DNA of 34,266 nt from NCBI GenBank assembly GCA_015522055.1, contig WAMZ01000157.1:1-34266 (forward strand), given 5' to 3'. Both the position numbers and the translations under genes were made by a program. Origin of the DNA: Candidatus Geothermarchaeota archaeon (GTDB taxonomy: Archaea; Thermoproteota; Nitrososphaeria; Geothermarchaeales; JDFR-13). Within the stretch, counting starts at the first letter, position 1; the number at the start of each line of letters is the position of its first letter. The notes below the pieces were generated by a model, which was not told where the DNA came from, did not search any database, and saw nothing but the letters and a program-made list of their open reading frames with translations. Shown piece by piece: positions 10,111 to 20,556 of the stretch.

Positions 10111-11536
10111 GGCGGTTAAGACTACGGATATTGAGGAGATTCTAAAGTATACATCTGTCGATGAGCTTTATGGCTGGGAGTGGGAGTATGCCAAGGAGAT
10201 AGAGATTAGGGGTAGGATTACGAGGGATATTATTGAGGAGATCTCGAGGGTTAAGAAGGAGCCTGATTGGATGCTTAGGCTTAGGCTTAGGGCTCTCGAC
10301 CTATTCTATAGACTGCCTATGCCTAGGTGGTTGACGGGTATTGAGGAGATTGATCTTGAGGAGTTGGCTGCGTATGTTAAGCCTAAGGCTGAGCGTACGG
10401 AGGAGTGGACCGATTTACCGGAGGAGATTCGGAAGGCTTATGAGAAGCTTGGTATACCCGAGATTGAGGCGAGGTTCCTATCTGGGTTGACCGCTGTATA
10501 TGGTAGTGAGACTGTATATAGTAAGATGAAGGAGAAGCTTGAGGAGCAGGGAGTCATTATCATGCCTATTGAGGACGCGGTTCAGAAGTATCCAGACCTA
10601 ATTAAGAGGTATTTCGCCCGTATATTTCCACCATCCGATCATAAATTTGCGGCTCTCCATGTGGCTCTGTGGAGTGGCGGTGCATTTGTATATGTGCCTA
10701 AGGGTGTTAAGGTTGAGCAGCCTATAGAGGCGTTCTTCTTTATAGGCGGTAGTCTCGAGGGTCAGTTTGAGCATACACTCGTCGTCGCTGATGAGGGTAG
10801 CTATGTGCATTTTATTGAGGGTTGTTCAGCCCCCCTCCTTAAGAGATATAGTTTCCATGATGGGATGGTGGAGCTATATGCTGCTAGGAATGCCCATATA
10901 AAGTTTACGACGCTCCAGAATTGGAGTAGGGATATTATAAACTTTAATAATAAGAGGGGGATTGCGAAGGAGGGGGCTGTTATCGAGTGGACTGAAGGTA
11001 GCATAGGTAGTAAGATTACATATACATATCCCAGCACAATCCTTGCAGGTAGGGGGGCCAAGACTAGTAATATTGTAATAGGGATAGCCAATGGGCCATA
11101 TCTTAAGGATACCGGCTCAAAGGTAATACATGCTGCTCCCGAGACCGCGAGTAGGATCGTGTCGAAGAGTATAAGTAATAACGGGGGTATCAGTGTCTAT
11201 AGAGGTTTAGTCAGGATTAATAAGGGTGCATATAATAGTATCGCGAATGTTGAGTGTGACTCCCTTATACTGGATGAATCTAGCCTGGCTTATACATATC
11301 CACATAACCAGGTTGAGGAGCCTACAGCCACTGTATCTCATGAGGCTAAGACGGGTAGGCTTAGTGAGGAGCAGCTCTTCTATATGGCCTCGAGGGGGTT
11401 AGATGAGGGTGAGGCTAAGAGCCTCATAGTCATAGGTATGTTGAAAGAGATTCTTAGTGACCTACCCCTAGAGTTCGTTAGCATATTGAATAGGGTTATA
11501 CAGCTAGAGTTTAGCGAGGTAGGTGGTGTTGGCTAG
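10103..11536 (+). CDS. sufB: Fe-S cluster assembly protein SufB
   Basis: 477 aa; SufB-typical YVPKGVKVEQPIEAFF, EGCSAP, GRGAKTSNIVIGIANG, ASRIVSKSIS, SHEAKTGRLSEEQLFYMASRGLDEGEAKSLI. Confidence 0.96.
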   Translation: MTEAVKTTDIEEILKYTSVDELYGWEWEYAKEIEIRGRITRDIIEEISRVKKEPDWMLRLRLRALDLFYRLPMPRWLTGIEEIDLEELAAYVKPKAERTEEWTDLPEEIRKAYEKLGIPEIEARFLSGLTAVYGSETVYSKMKEKLEEQGVIIMPIEDAVQKYPDLIKRYFARIFPPSDHKFAALHVALWSGGAFVYVPKGVKVEQPIEAFFFIGGSLEGQFEHTLVVADEGSYVHFIEGCSAPLLKRYSFHDGMVELYAARNAHIKFTTLQNWSRDIINFNNKRGIAKEGAVIEWTEGSIGSKITYTYPSTILAGRGAKTSNIVIGIANGPYLKDTGSKVIHAAPETASRIVSKSISNNGGISVYRGLVRINKGAYNSIANVECDSLILDESSLAYTYPHNQVEEPTATVSHEAKTGRLSEEQLFYMASRGLDEGEAKSLIVIGMLKEILSDLPLEFVSILNRVIQLEFSEVGGVG

Positions 11537-12653
11537 CGAGACAATAGAGCTTATCCGTAGGATGGGTAGGGAGGGTGTAAAGAGGCTGGAGTACCAGAAG
11601 TTTGGAGATTCCCCTACCGTAAAATATTATACGAAGTGGGATCTCTACAGTAAATATCTTGAGGACCCCGGTATATGTACTAGTGTAGGCCTCATTGTTA
11701 AGTCTGATGTGGAGAAGGTGGGTATATGGAAGTTCTCATCCCACGAAGACCTTTATCCAATTGGTAAATTGATCAGGCCTGATGAGTCTAAGATTGTTGC
11801 TAGCCACTACGCGGCTCTTAGGGATGCATTGGTGGTTGAGATTAGGGACAATACCGATGTCGAGATTAGGGTTGGTGATGGATTGGGTTCATCGTCGATA
11901 CATTCTAGACATATTATACTCGTCACTAAGAAGCGTATAAAGGCTAACGTTACCATAGATGCCACCAATTATGAGAACGACGCCCTAGAGACTCTATTTA
12001 TAGAGGGATACCTGGGTAAGAAGTCTAAGCTGAACCTACTTATACTAAATAATCCACCGGAAAACACTCCTAGCATAAATATATTTAGGTTTGCATTGGA
12101 TGATGGAGCCGACCTCAAGTATGGCTACCTGGGATCAGGTGGATATATGCATCATCAGAATGACCTATTTCTATTAGGTGAGAGGGCGAAGGTGATAAGT
12201 GGAGCCGCATTTGTATCGGGACCTAAGCAGAAGATTGATTATGTCGGTAGCGTTGTACATGAGGGCCCTAGGGGGGAGAGTCATATAACCTCTCAGGGGG
12301 TTATCTTCGGTGATGGCTATGGTGTCGCTAGGGGATTGGCGAGGGTCACACGCTCCGGGGACTGGAGTAAAACTGTGTTTGAGGCTGGCGTCATCTTGAT
12401 GGATGAGGGGGGTAAGGGATATGCATCCCCCATGTTAGAGATAGATACGGGTAATGTTTTGGAGGCTAGGCATGAGGCTAGGGAGGCTAGATTCGGTTTG
12501 GAGCAGCTATTCTATCTAGCGACTAGGGGTTTCAATAAGGATGAGGCGAGGTACCTACTTACATATGGTATTCTACTCAATCAAGTTTCTCACCTGGATG
12601 GTGAGCTTCTAGAATATGCTGATGGCTTCATCAGGGATATGTTCTTCAAATAA
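11523..12653 (+). CDS. sufD: Fe-S cluster assembly protein SufD (SufB/D family)
   Basis: 376 aa; C-terminal EARHEAREARFGLEQLFYLATRGFNKDEARYLL matches the SufB/D family; translationally coupled to sufB. Confidence 0.88.
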   Translation: MVLASETIELIRRMGREGVKRLEYQKFGDSPTVKYYTKWDLYSKYLEDPGICTSVGLIVKSDVEKVGIWKFSSHEDLYPIGKLIRPDESKIVASHYAALRDALVVEIRDNTDVEIRVGDGLGSSSIHSRHIILVTKKRIKANVTIDATNYENDALETLFIEGYLGKKSKLNLLILNNPPENTPSINIFRFALDDGADLKYGYLGSGGYMHHQNDLFLLGERAKVISGAAFVSGPKQKIDYVGSVVHEGPRGESHITSQGVIFGDGYGVARGLARVTRSGDWSKTVFEAGVILMDEGGKGYASPMLEIDTGNVLEARHEAREARFGLEQLFYLATRGFNKDEARYLLTYGILLNQVSHLDGELLEYADGFIRDMFFK

Positions 12654-12757
12654 TGTTATAAATTCTTTTTAATGTATGTAAATACCTAATTATACATATC
12701 AGTAATTCTAAATATAGTACGTTATATATACGGCTCGACATTTATATAATTTTTGGT

Positions 12758-13171
12758 ATGAGCTACATAGGGAAGAAGATTAGGGATGTGATGGTTCCGA
12801 AGGGACGGCTGGTATACACTACACCTGATACCACGGTTAAGGATGCAGTGAAGCTAATGGTTAAGAGTAATGTCGGCAGTATCCTTATCGTGGAGAACGA
12901 TAAACTGGTTGGTATATTCACTGAGAGGGACCTGATGAAGATGATCGCTGAGGATAAACCTGTATACACCGCGATTGGCGATGTAATGACGAAGAACCCG
13001 GTCTCACTTAAGCCTGATGACCCATTGAGTAAGGCAGCATTATTAATGAGTGAGAGGGGGTTCAGGCACGTACCCATTGTTGATGAAGAGGGTAACCTGG
13101 TCGGTATAGTGTCGTCTAGGGATATATCCAGGGTGTTCTATGAAGCTGCGGAGGCCTCCTTCACAGAATAG
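12758..13171 (+). CDS. CBS-domain pair protein
   Basis: 137 aa; two CBS repeats (VGSILIVENDKLVGIFTERDLMK and FRHVPIVDEEGNLVGIVSSRDISR). Confidence 0.92.
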   Translation: MSYIGKKIRDVMVPKGRLVYTTPDTTVKDAVKLMVKSNVGSILIVENDKLVGIFTERDLMKMIAEDKPVYTAIGDVMTKNPVSLKPDDPLSKAALLMSERGFRHVPIVDEEGNLVGIVSSRDISRVFYEAAEASFTE

Positions 13172-13225
13172 CCTCTTCTTTATTATAATCTTCTCTCGAT
13201 AAATGCCTAATACTTAGGTAGATGT

Positions 13226-15997
13226 TTATGTGGTTAGGCCCTTAACCTGTTTTATGATCTTCCTCATCACGTATCTAAGTATTCCACCGTTTATGTAATA
13301 GTCAATCTCCACCTCATTGTCTAGTCGGCATATTACTCTAAACTCTTTCTTACTTCCATCTGGCCTATGGGCAACGACCTTCAGCTCCTTCTTCGGATGT
13401 AGGCCTTCCTCAATACCTAGTATGTCGTAGACCTCGTCACCCCTCAACCCTAGTGACTCAGCGTCCTCTCCTTCGAGGAACTGTAGTGGTAGTATGCCCA
13501 TCCCTATTAAATTGCTTCTATGTATCCTTTCGAAGCTCTTCGCGATGACTGCTTTTACCCCCAATAGGTATGGACCCTTGGCAGCCCAATCTCTACTACT
13601 GCCTGTTCCATAGGCCCTGCCAGCTATTACTATAGTATCTATATTATTCTCCATATATTTCATAGCTGCTTCATAGACGGTAGTTACACGTTTCTCGGGC
13701 CAGTATATGGTATATCCACCTTCTCTATCGACTAGTAGGTTTCTTATTCTTGGGTTGGCGAATGTACCCCTCATCATGACTTCATGGTTTCCTCTTCTGC
13801 TTCCATAGGTTAAGTATTCAGTTGGCTTAACCCCCTGTTTGGAGAGATATTCTGCTGCGGGTGTGCCCTCCTGGATGACTCCGGCTGGGCTTATATGGTC
13901 TGTGGTGACTCTATCACCGAGCAATAGGAGTACCCTTGCATTTTTTATATCCCTGGGCTTTGGCACGTCTAGGCTGAATCCTTCGAAGAATGGGGGGCGC
14001 TTTATGAACGTAGATTTCTCATCCCAATTATATAGGAGTCCCGTTGGTGCCTCTAGTTTCCTCCACTCTTCGGTCCCCTCATATATGTCGCTATATACTT
14101 GTTTGTAGATATCTGTCCTGACATATTTAGATACATATTCATTTATCTCCTCGATGCTTGGCCATATATCTCTGAGGTACACTGGTTCTCCCGTGGGGGT
14201 CCTACCTATAGGCTCGTTGTATGGGTCCCAGTTTATGGTGCCTTTTATTGCGTATGCAACTACCATTATAGGTGATGCTAGGAAGTTACCTTTTGATAAG
14301 GGGTGGATCCTGCCGGAGAAGTTTCTATTCCCACTGAGGACGCTCACTGCATATAGATTGTAGCTCCTTATGGCTTTCTCGACTATCGGGTGGAGCGGCC
14401 CGCTGTTCCCTATACATGTAGTACATCCATATCCGACTATATGGAATCCCAGTGCCTCTAGATATGGTAATAGACCCGACTCTTCAAGATATTTTGTGAC
14501 GGCTCTACTCCCGGGTGCTAGACTCGTCTTTACCCACGGCTTGATCTTGAGCCCATACTCGACAGCCTTCTTTGCTAGTAGACCTGCACCAATCAATAGA
14601 TACGGGTTTGATGTATTTGTACAGCTGGTTATAGCGGCTATTACTATGGATCCATGGCTTAGAACCCCCTTCACTCCGTCGAGCTCTATCTCTACAGAGG
14701 GGTATTCATGGTGACCTATTGTCTCATGACCATGGACGAACTCCTCCTCAGCCCTGTCCCTACCCTCAACCTCCGCATGGCTTGGTAGGCCCATATAGTC
14801 GTGAATTATTTGTGATACACGTCTCTTGGCTTGCTTTAGTGGTATTCTGTCCTCTGGGTTCGCCGGCCCCGCTATGGATGGCTCTACCTGACTCAAATCG
14901 AAAACCAGTTTATATGTATATTCAGGTTCCATACCATCTTCATAATACAGTCCCTGTGTCTTACAATACTTCTCTACAAGTTCTATAAGTTTATCATCTC
15001 TACCGGTTATCCTGAGATAGTCTAATGTTATGTCGTCGACCGGGAAGAAGCCGGTTGTTGCCCCATACTCTGGAGCCATGTTGGCTATGGTTACCCTGTC
15101 GAATCCACTCAAATATTTTAAGCCAGGCCCATAGTATTCGACGAGCTTGCCTACGGTATCTACACCTGCCTTCTTCCTCAGAAACTCCGTTATCGCTAAC
15201 ACTATATCGGTTGATGTGACGCCCTCCTCGGGTTCACCAACTATCTTTACTCCTATAACGTCTGGTAGGGTGATATAGTATGGCTCTCCGAGTAGTACTG
15301 CTTCCGCTTCTATACCACCGACCCCCCATCCTAAGACGCCTATCCCATTTACCATGGTTGTATGACTGTCTGTACCTATCAATGTATCTGGGTATGCAAG
15401 GCTCCCATCGCTGGAGCCGTCTCTCACAACGACGTCTGCAAGATATTCTATATTTACCTGGTGGATTATCCCTTTGCCTGGGGGCACGATTCTCAGATTC
15501 TTGAATGCATTCTGGGCCCATTTCAAGAGTCTATATCTCTCCTTAAATCTCTTGAATTCAAGCTCCATGTTCTTCTGAAGTGAGAATATTACACCATGGT
15601 AGTCCACCCTAATACTATGGTCTATTATCAAGTCTCCTCTAATCTTCGCGTCCACGGCCCTGGGGTCTATACCATACTCACTCGCCAAGTCCCTCATGGC
15701 TGCGAGGTCGACTACTAGAGGTACGCCTGTATAGTCCTGCATAACTACTCTGTAGGGCTTGAACGGTATGGTTACTCTTCCCCTCTTGTTAATCCAGTCG
15801 CCTACGTTCTCTAGATCACTCTCCTTGACGCTGTATCCATCTATATTTCTCGCTATATTCTCTAGGAATATCTTGATCGTGAATGGGAGCTTCTCCAAGT
15901 TTGTATATCCAAGCTCCTCTATCTTCCTAAGGCTATATATCTTAAATCTTCCTTCGCTGGTTTCTATGGAATCTATAAAATCTAGGTGGTTCACCAA
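13226..15997 (-). CDS. acnA: Aconitate hydratase (AcnA type)
   Basis: 923 aa; LIGTDSHTTMVNGIGVLGWGVGGIEAEAV, AAITSCTNTSNP, YGCTTCIGNSGPL, SVLSGNRNFSGRIHP, AGRAYGTGSSRDWAAKGPYLLGVKAVIAKSFERIHRSNLIGMGILPLQF. Confidence 0.96.
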   Translation of the reverse strand: MVNHLDFIDSIETSEGRFKIYSLRKIEELGYTNLEKLPFTIKIFLENIARNIDGYSVKESDLENVGDWINKRGRVTIPFKPYRVVMQDYTGVPLVVDLAAMRDLASEYGIDPRAVDAKIRGDLIIDHSIRVDYHGVIFSLQKNMELEFKRFKERYRLLKWAQNAFKNLRIVPPGKGIIHQVNIEYLADVVVRDGSSDGSLAYPDTLIGTDSHTTMVNGIGVLGWGVGGIEAEAVLLGEPYYITLPDVIGVKIVGEPEEGVTSTDIVLAITEFLRKKAGVDTVGKLVEYYGPGLKYLSGFDRVTIANMAPEYGATTGFFPVDDITLDYLRITGRDDKLIELVEKYCKTQGLYYEDGMEPEYTYKLVFDLSQVEPSIAGPANPEDRIPLKQAKRRVSQIIHDYMGLPSHAEVEGRDRAEEEFVHGHETIGHHEYPSVEIELDGVKGVLSHGSIVIAAITSCTNTSNPYLLIGAGLLAKKAVEYGLKIKPWVKTSLAPGSRAVTKYLEESGLLPYLEALGFHIVGYGCTTCIGNSGPLHPIVEKAIRSYNLYAVSVLSGNRNFSGRIHPLSKGNFLASPIMVVAYAIKGTINWDPYNEPIGRTPTGEPVYLRDIWPSIEEINEYVSKYVRTDIYKQVYSDIYEGTEEWRKLEAPTGLLYNWDEKSTFIKRPPFFEGFSLDVPKPRDIKNARVLLLLGDRVTTDHISPAGVIQEGTPAAEYLSKQGVKPTEYLTYGSRRGNHEVMMRGTFANPRIRNLLVDREGGYTIYWPEKRVTTVYEAAMKYMENNIDTIVIAGRAYGTGSSRDWAAKGPYLLGVKAVIAKSFERIHRSNLIGMGILPLQFLEGEDAESLGLRGDEVYDILGIEEGLHPKKELKVVAHRPDGSKKEFRVICRLDNEVEIDYYINGGILRYVMRKIIKQVKGLTT

Positions 15998-16101
15998 TAG
16001 ATTAACACCCCCGGTTTATCATTATTTATAGTTCTTCCATGCTATAAAGCTAAATATAATGCTGATTGGGATCGAGTCGGGGGTTTTATGAGGGTTGTGC
16101 C

Positions 16102-16932
16102 TTAAAGATCATATTTATAGACGTAGAAAGTCTTCTCCTCATCTACTTCATGGACACCCTTTACCATCTCTATCAATTCCGGGTCGCTTGGTATGTATCC
16201 ATATAGCTTGGATATTCCTTTTTTATCAGATACCTCTTTCAATGCCCCGAGTATATCGAGATACCCGTCTATGGATAGTGCATCTAAATATCTTACATAA
16301 ATATAGTTCTCCCCTCCTAGCTGGATGGTGGGGCCGGTGATGGCAACTCCATCATCAACATATATCCTATCATTTCTATAGATTCTATTATATGCATCTC
16401 TGTATACTGGGAGAAATATCCAGGGTGATCTTCTCCACGCCATGATATAGTTGTTATCCGCCAGTCTATAATATTTGGATGTTAGTTGGTTCCAGCTTAG
16501 TCCGATATTAAATTTCTTAGGCTCGAGGACGCTTAGGTCATCGACCCTTAAAATTGTATATTTGGCGGCCCTAACGAATCCTATTGATTCCAGGCTTTTC
16601 TGTGCTGGTAAATTATCCTTCATTGTTATTAGCATGGCTCTCCTGCAGCCTTTTTGCCTAGCAAGGTCTAGGGAGTATATGTTTGCCTTCTTAGCCAATC
16701 CTCTGCCTTGGTATTCTGGCTTGACCCTCATGCCCTCGAACCATGCTGTGTCGCCAAGCCATTTAATATGCCATATGGCTATTGGTTTCTCATTATCATA
16801 TATTGCTAGGAACTCACCTTCCTTCATCCATCTCCTCCATACATGTGGTATGTAATCGTGTTCACCCCAAATATCCTTTATCCAGCTCAGTATATAGTCC
16901 ATGTCACTAAGTTTCACTCGATCTATATACAT
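16102..16932 (-). CDS. GNAT family N-acetyltransferase
   Basis: 276 aa; acetyl-CoA-binding motif VKPEYQGRGLAKKANIYSLDLARQKGC and KSLESIGFVRA. Confidence 0.85.
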   Translation of the reverse strand: MYIDRVKLSDMDYILSWIKDIWGEHDYIPHVWRRWMKEGEFLAIYDNEKPIAIWHIKWLGDTAWFEGMRVKPEYQGRGLAKKANIYSLDLARQKGCRRAMLITMKDNLPAQKSLESIGFVRAAKYTILRVDDLSVLEPKKFNIGLSWNQLTSKYYRLADNNYIMAWRRSPWIFLPVYRDAYNRIYRNDRIYVDDGVAITGPTIQLGGENYIYVRYLDALSIDGYLDILGALKEVSDKKGISKLYGYIPSDPELIEMVKGVHEVDEEKTFYVYKYDL

Positions 16933-17011
16933 ATTTGAATCACTATATTTGATATGGTCTACTATTGAAATGAAAATTTTTTCTATCTATTTATTTAATT
17001 GATTTTTTGGT

Positions 17012-17458
17012 ATGACTAGGATATATTTGGTTCAGCATGGGAAGACTTATCCTAAGGAGGTTGACCCGGAGAGGAGGCTGAGTGAGGAAGGTGTCAGGGA
17101 GACGGAGTCTGTGGCTAGGAAGGCTAGGGCATTGGAGGTTAAGGTTAGGGAGATCTGGCATAGTGGTAAGACTAGGGCCAGGATGACTGCGGAGATATTC
17201 TCGGAGTATCTAGGCGTCGATGAGTTGATCGAGAAGGAGAATTTGGCGCCTCTAGATGACCCGAGACCTATATACGAGGAGTTGATGAATATCGATTATG
17301 ATGTTATGGTTGTGGGCCACCTTCCTCATTTGAGTAAGCTATTAAGTATGTTGCTCCATGTAGATACAGAGGTCTTAAGATTTAACTATTCCCATTTATT
17401 GGCGCTTGAGAGGGAGGAGAGCGGGAAGTTCCTAATTATATGGTATATCCCACCATAA
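17012..17458 (+). CDS. SixA-like histidine phosphatase
   Basis: 148 aa; IYLVQHGKT (RHG variant with QHG), RLSEEGVRETE, HSGKTRARMTAEIFSEYLG, VVGHLPHLSKLLSML. Confidence 0.85.
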   Translation: MTRIYLVQHGKTYPKEVDPERRLSEEGVRETESVARKARALEVKVREIWHSGKTRARMTAEIFSEYLGVDELIEKENLAPLDDPRPIYEELMNIDYDVMVVGHLPHLSKLLSMLLHVDTEVLRFNYSHLLALEREESGKFLIIWYIPP

Positions 17459-17463
17459 ATTGG

Positions 17464-18012
17464 TCATGTCTTTATACAACATTCATATATGTCTTCCGGC
17501 AGCCCCTCCAAAATTTTCATATATACGCATTGTAGGTCTATCGGGTTTTGGGGTAACTTATTACTTGGCGGCCCTTCACTAACTAGGCTGGATCTAATTT
17601 TCTCCGCTATATCCATCTGATCCATCTGTACCTTAACTAGCATGGCCAGTACCCTGATGAGCCACCTCACCACTCCGCGATGTTCATCATCCATGTAGTC
17701 CTCTAGGATCTCATGCGCCTCCCAATATCGATATTCTTTAATTAATCTGCATAACTCGGCAATATTTCTCGGTCTCTCGACATCCAGGTTCAATGCTTGA
17801 TACATTTCCAACCCTATTTTACCTAGGTGGGCCGCTAAACCCTCTATCCCAATCGATGTATGTATATCGATCTCGATGTATCTAGGGGATATCCTAATGT
17901 TTATCCTTTCTATTTTGGGCATGGTCCTCTTTATCATTCTGATTAGGCGCCCTCTATCGCTTGGAACATATCTCTTTCTATTCTCGACTAGTATTAGGTA
18001 TCGGTTCATCAT
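17464..18012 (-). CDS. DUF309-like protein
   Basis: 182 aa; LIKEYRYWEAHEILEDYM...RGVVRWLIRVLAMLVKVQMDQ resembles the DUF309 helical domain (EAHE(I/V)LE). Confidence 0.6.
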   Translation of the reverse strand: MMNRYLILVENRKRYVPSDRGRLIRMIKRTMPKIERINIRISPRYIEIDIHTSIGIEGLAAHLGKIGLEMYQALNLDVERPRNIAELCRLIKEYRYWEAHEILEDYMDDEHRGVVRWLIRVLAMLVKVQMDQMDIAEKIRSSLVSEGPPSNKLPQNPIDLQCVYMKILEGLPEDIYECCIKT

Positions 18013-18064
18013 TCTGTCTACAATTAAATATTTCTTCTTTTCTAAAATTTGTTGGTGTATTTAT

Positions 18065-18574
18065 ATGGTGAAGAGTAGGTATTGCTTTAGGCCGATTGGT
18101 TATGTGGTCGATGGGCTCCCAGTTGACAAGTCATCGGGTATCATAAGTCGTTTCCAAGTTATTTCCACCATACATATATTCGATGAATATGTCGAGGGGC
18201 TGAGGGGGCTTGAGGAGTTCTCACATATAATCGTCTTATGGGTCATTGATAGGAGGAGGAAGGTTACATTACAAGGACATCCACATGGAGATCCCGAGGG
18301 CCCTCTAGTGGGTGTATTTGCTACAAGGTCGCCCAATCGGCCTGCCCCCATTGGGTTTACCGTAGTCGAGCTGGTGGGTGTAGAAGGTAATATTGTTAAG
18401 GTGAGGGGACTCGATGCCTGGCCTGGGACCCCGGTTATAGATATAAAGCCATATGATTACTATGACCATGTAAATACGATGAGGGTCCCGGAATGGTTCC
18501 TCAAGTATTGGAATAGGAAGAAGGTGGAATTGGATTATCCCCGGCTTGTACCATGGCTGGGGCCGAAGCCCTAG
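18065..18574 (+). CDS. trmO: TrmO/TsaA-like tRNA (N6-threonylcarbamoyladenosine) methyltransferase family (UPF0066)
   Basis: ORF called from 17876, but homology begins at the internal ATG 18065 (MVKSRYCFRPIGYV); motifs SHIIVLWVIDR, GVFATRSPNRPAPIGFTVVEL, LDAWPGTPVIDIKPY. Confidence 0.85.
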   Translation: MVKSRYCFRPIGYVVDGLPVDKSSGIISRFQVISTIHIFDEYVEGLRGLEEFSHIIVLWVIDRRRKVTLQGHPHGDPEGPLVGVFATRSPNRPAPIGFTVVELVGVEGNIVKVRGLDAWPGTPVIDIKPYDYYDHVNTMRVPEWFLKYWNRKKVELDYPRLVPWLGPKP

Positions 18575-18625
18575 ATAAGCAAATAATTATTAGTGACCTC
18601 ATCATCAATAATAAATTTTTAAGAG

Positions 18626-18814
18626 GTGTTTGGCTTGAGCTCTGTGGAGGAGAAGGTCTTGGAGGCTTTCAAGAATGCCGGGAAACCATTGAGGCCGGGA
18701 GACGTCGTAAAGATGACTGGTCTCGATAAGAAGGCTGTTCAGCAGGCGATCAGTAAACTGAAGAAGGAGGGTAAGCTTATATCTCCAAAGCGGTGCTACT
18801 ATTCACTCCCATAA
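18626..18814 (+). CDS. Small winged-helix DNA-binding protein
   Basis: 62 aa; VLEAFKNAGKPLRPGDVVKMTGLDKKAVQQAISKLKKEGKL is a typical wHTH. Confidence 0.7.
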   Translation: MFGLSSVEEKVLEAFKNAGKPLRPGDVVKMTGLDKKAVQQAISKLKKEGKLISPKRCYYSLP

Positions 18815-18887
18815 CCATCGCTCCTCTACCCCTTTTTATCTGAATATATAAATGGTGATAGTTGGGTATAGTAGGGCGCCTCATAAG

Positions 18888-19775
18888 CTAGTTCTTCTCC
18901 ATCCACTTCCCATATAATACGTAGGATATTATCGATATTGCCATCCATGAAGTTATGTCGGTTATCCCCTCGATATATAGATCTCTTATGGTGGTCAGCC
19001 TTGTCAACCCCCAATATGCATTTACAGCGCCGTGGATACCGGAGGGCACTAGGATGTTGCGACTCATCCAGTAGCTATATGCTAATAACGCCCCAATGAA
19101 TATCGTGAATATAGGGTATATACCGATTTTAAATATGGTTATATGTGGTGGGTCTCCAAATATATCGATTTCCCCATACCCGAGTAGGAGCATGGCTGGG
19201 TAGTGCCAGAATCCCCAGATTAATCCTGTAAGTAATATTGATAATCCCTTTCCATACCTAGTTTTGAGCTTTTCTAGTAAAAATGCTCTCCAGCCCATCT
19301 CTTCCCCATAGGCATATAATGCGTTGATGGTTATGCTGGCTGTGTATCCATTCACGATTAGAAGGAGTAGTTTGATGTGTTGTGGAAGCTCACCTAATGG
19401 CTCTGGGAGTTCGATATTGGCCAGACCGGCTCCTGTTAAACCTCTGTAGACTACAAAGTAGATCCCAACTGTGAGTAGAACTATAGAGGGTGTCAATATA
19501 TAGAAAAATAATCCCCTCAAGTCTATCCTTAGGTTGCTTCTAATCCATTTCATAATGTCATATCCATACATCTTCATTACTAGTATACTGGCTGCCAAGG
19601 GGGTATACATGCGTAGTAATCCCCATGTTGGGACAAATATCAATATGTCTCCATCTGGGCTGGTGGAGAATCCAAATCCCATGATATAATAAAATATATC
19701 TATGATAGCTGCTAATCCATATGAAATTATTATAAAAAGTATTAACTGGTTTGGTGTCTTCATCTCCCCCTCCAT
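18888..19775 (-). CDS. CPBP (CAAX/Abi) family intramembrane metalloprotease
   Basis: 295 aa, multiple TM helices; EEMGWRAFLLEKL and GFWHYPAMLLLG motifs. Confidence 0.85.
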   Translation of the reverse strand: MEGEMKTPNQLILFIIISYGLAAIIDIFYYIMGFGFSTSPDGDILIFVPTWGLLRMYTPLAASILVMKMYGYDIMKWIRSNLRIDLRGLFFYILTPSIVLLTVGIYFVVYRGLTGAGLANIELPEPLGELPQHIKLLLLIVNGYTASITINALYAYGEEMGWRAFLLEKLKTRYGKGLSILLTGLIWGFWHYPAMLLLGYGEIDIFGDPPHITIFKIGIYPIFTIFIGALLAYSYWMSRNILVPSGIHGAVNAYWGLTRLTTIRDLYIEGITDITSWMAISIISYVLYGKWMEKN

Positions 19776-20545
19776 TGAGGCCTCCTCTTCTCTAGGAATG
19801 CCTTGATCCCTTCTTTAGTATCCTCAGTCTCAAATATATATTTGAATAGCTCCGCCTCGATCCGGAGGCCGGTGGATAATGGTGTTTCTAATGCATAGTT
19901 GATCGCCTCCTTTGCTATAGCTATGTGTATGGGGCTTTTTGAGACTATCTTTTCTATTATTCTCTCCACTTCCTCCTCTAGTTGGTCGTCGGGAACGACT
20001 TTATTGACGAGACCTAGCTTCTCAAGTTCATGGGGTGATACGAAGCTCCCCGTATATATTAGTTCCCGAGCTTTCTTATCACCTATTAATCTGGGTAGGT
20101 TCTGGGTTCCTCCTCCCCCTGGTATCAAGCCTACCCTGAGCTCGGGCTGTCCAAACTTGGCTGTCTCCGATGCGATAACTATGTCACAGAACTGGATGAG
20201 CTCGAATCCACCGCCTATGCAGTAGCCCCTTACCGCCGCTATGACAGGTTTGGGAATTTCCCTTATTCTCCTTCCTATGGCGTGGGCTGTTCCATATTCC
20301 CTAAGGAACTTGTCGAGTTCTTCGCGGGTAATGTCCTTGAAATAGTTTAGGTCGGCTCCTGCTGAGAAATGCTCCCCATCCCCCTTTATTACCACTACCC
20401 TTATCTCTGGGTCCTTGGCCGCTTTTTCAAGGCCCTCGATCAAATCCTTCCTAATATTTATGTCTAATGCATTGTATTTTCCCGGGTTACTTATGGTTAT
20501 ATAGGCTGTATGCCCCCTCTTTTCATAGGTAGCCTTACCAGGCAT
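19760..20545 (-). CDS. Enoyl-CoA hydratase/isomerase (crotonase family)
   Basis: 261 aa; GEHFSAGADLNYF oxyanion region, GYCIGGGFELIQFCDIVIAS and AKFGQPELRVGLIPGGGGTQNLPRLIG with both catalytic-position Glu residues. Confidence 0.93.
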   Translation of the reverse strand: MPGKATYEKRGHTAYITISNPGKYNALDINIRKDLIEGLEKAAKDPEIRVVVIKGDGEHFSAGADLNYFKDITREELDKFLREYGTAHAIGRRIREIPKPVIAAVRGYCIGGGFELIQFCDIVIASETAKFGQPELRVGLIPGGGGTQNLPRLIGDKKARELIYTGSFVSPHELEKLGLVNKVVPDDQLEEEVERIIEKIVSKSPIHIAIAKEAINYALETPLSTGLRIEAELFKYIFETEDTKEGIKAFLEKRRPQWRGR

Positions 20546-20556
20546 ATCACATCAAC

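Noticed and set aside
13839-15583. Several + strand ORFs (and 15234..15521 -) overlapping the aconitase gene
   Set aside because: Antisense or out-of-frame to a strongly supported aconitase; translations show no family motifs and low-complexity composition.
17876-18064. N-terminal extension of the TrmO-like ORF
   Set aside because: Overlaps the divergent DUF309-like gene; homology and a good ATG begin at 18065.
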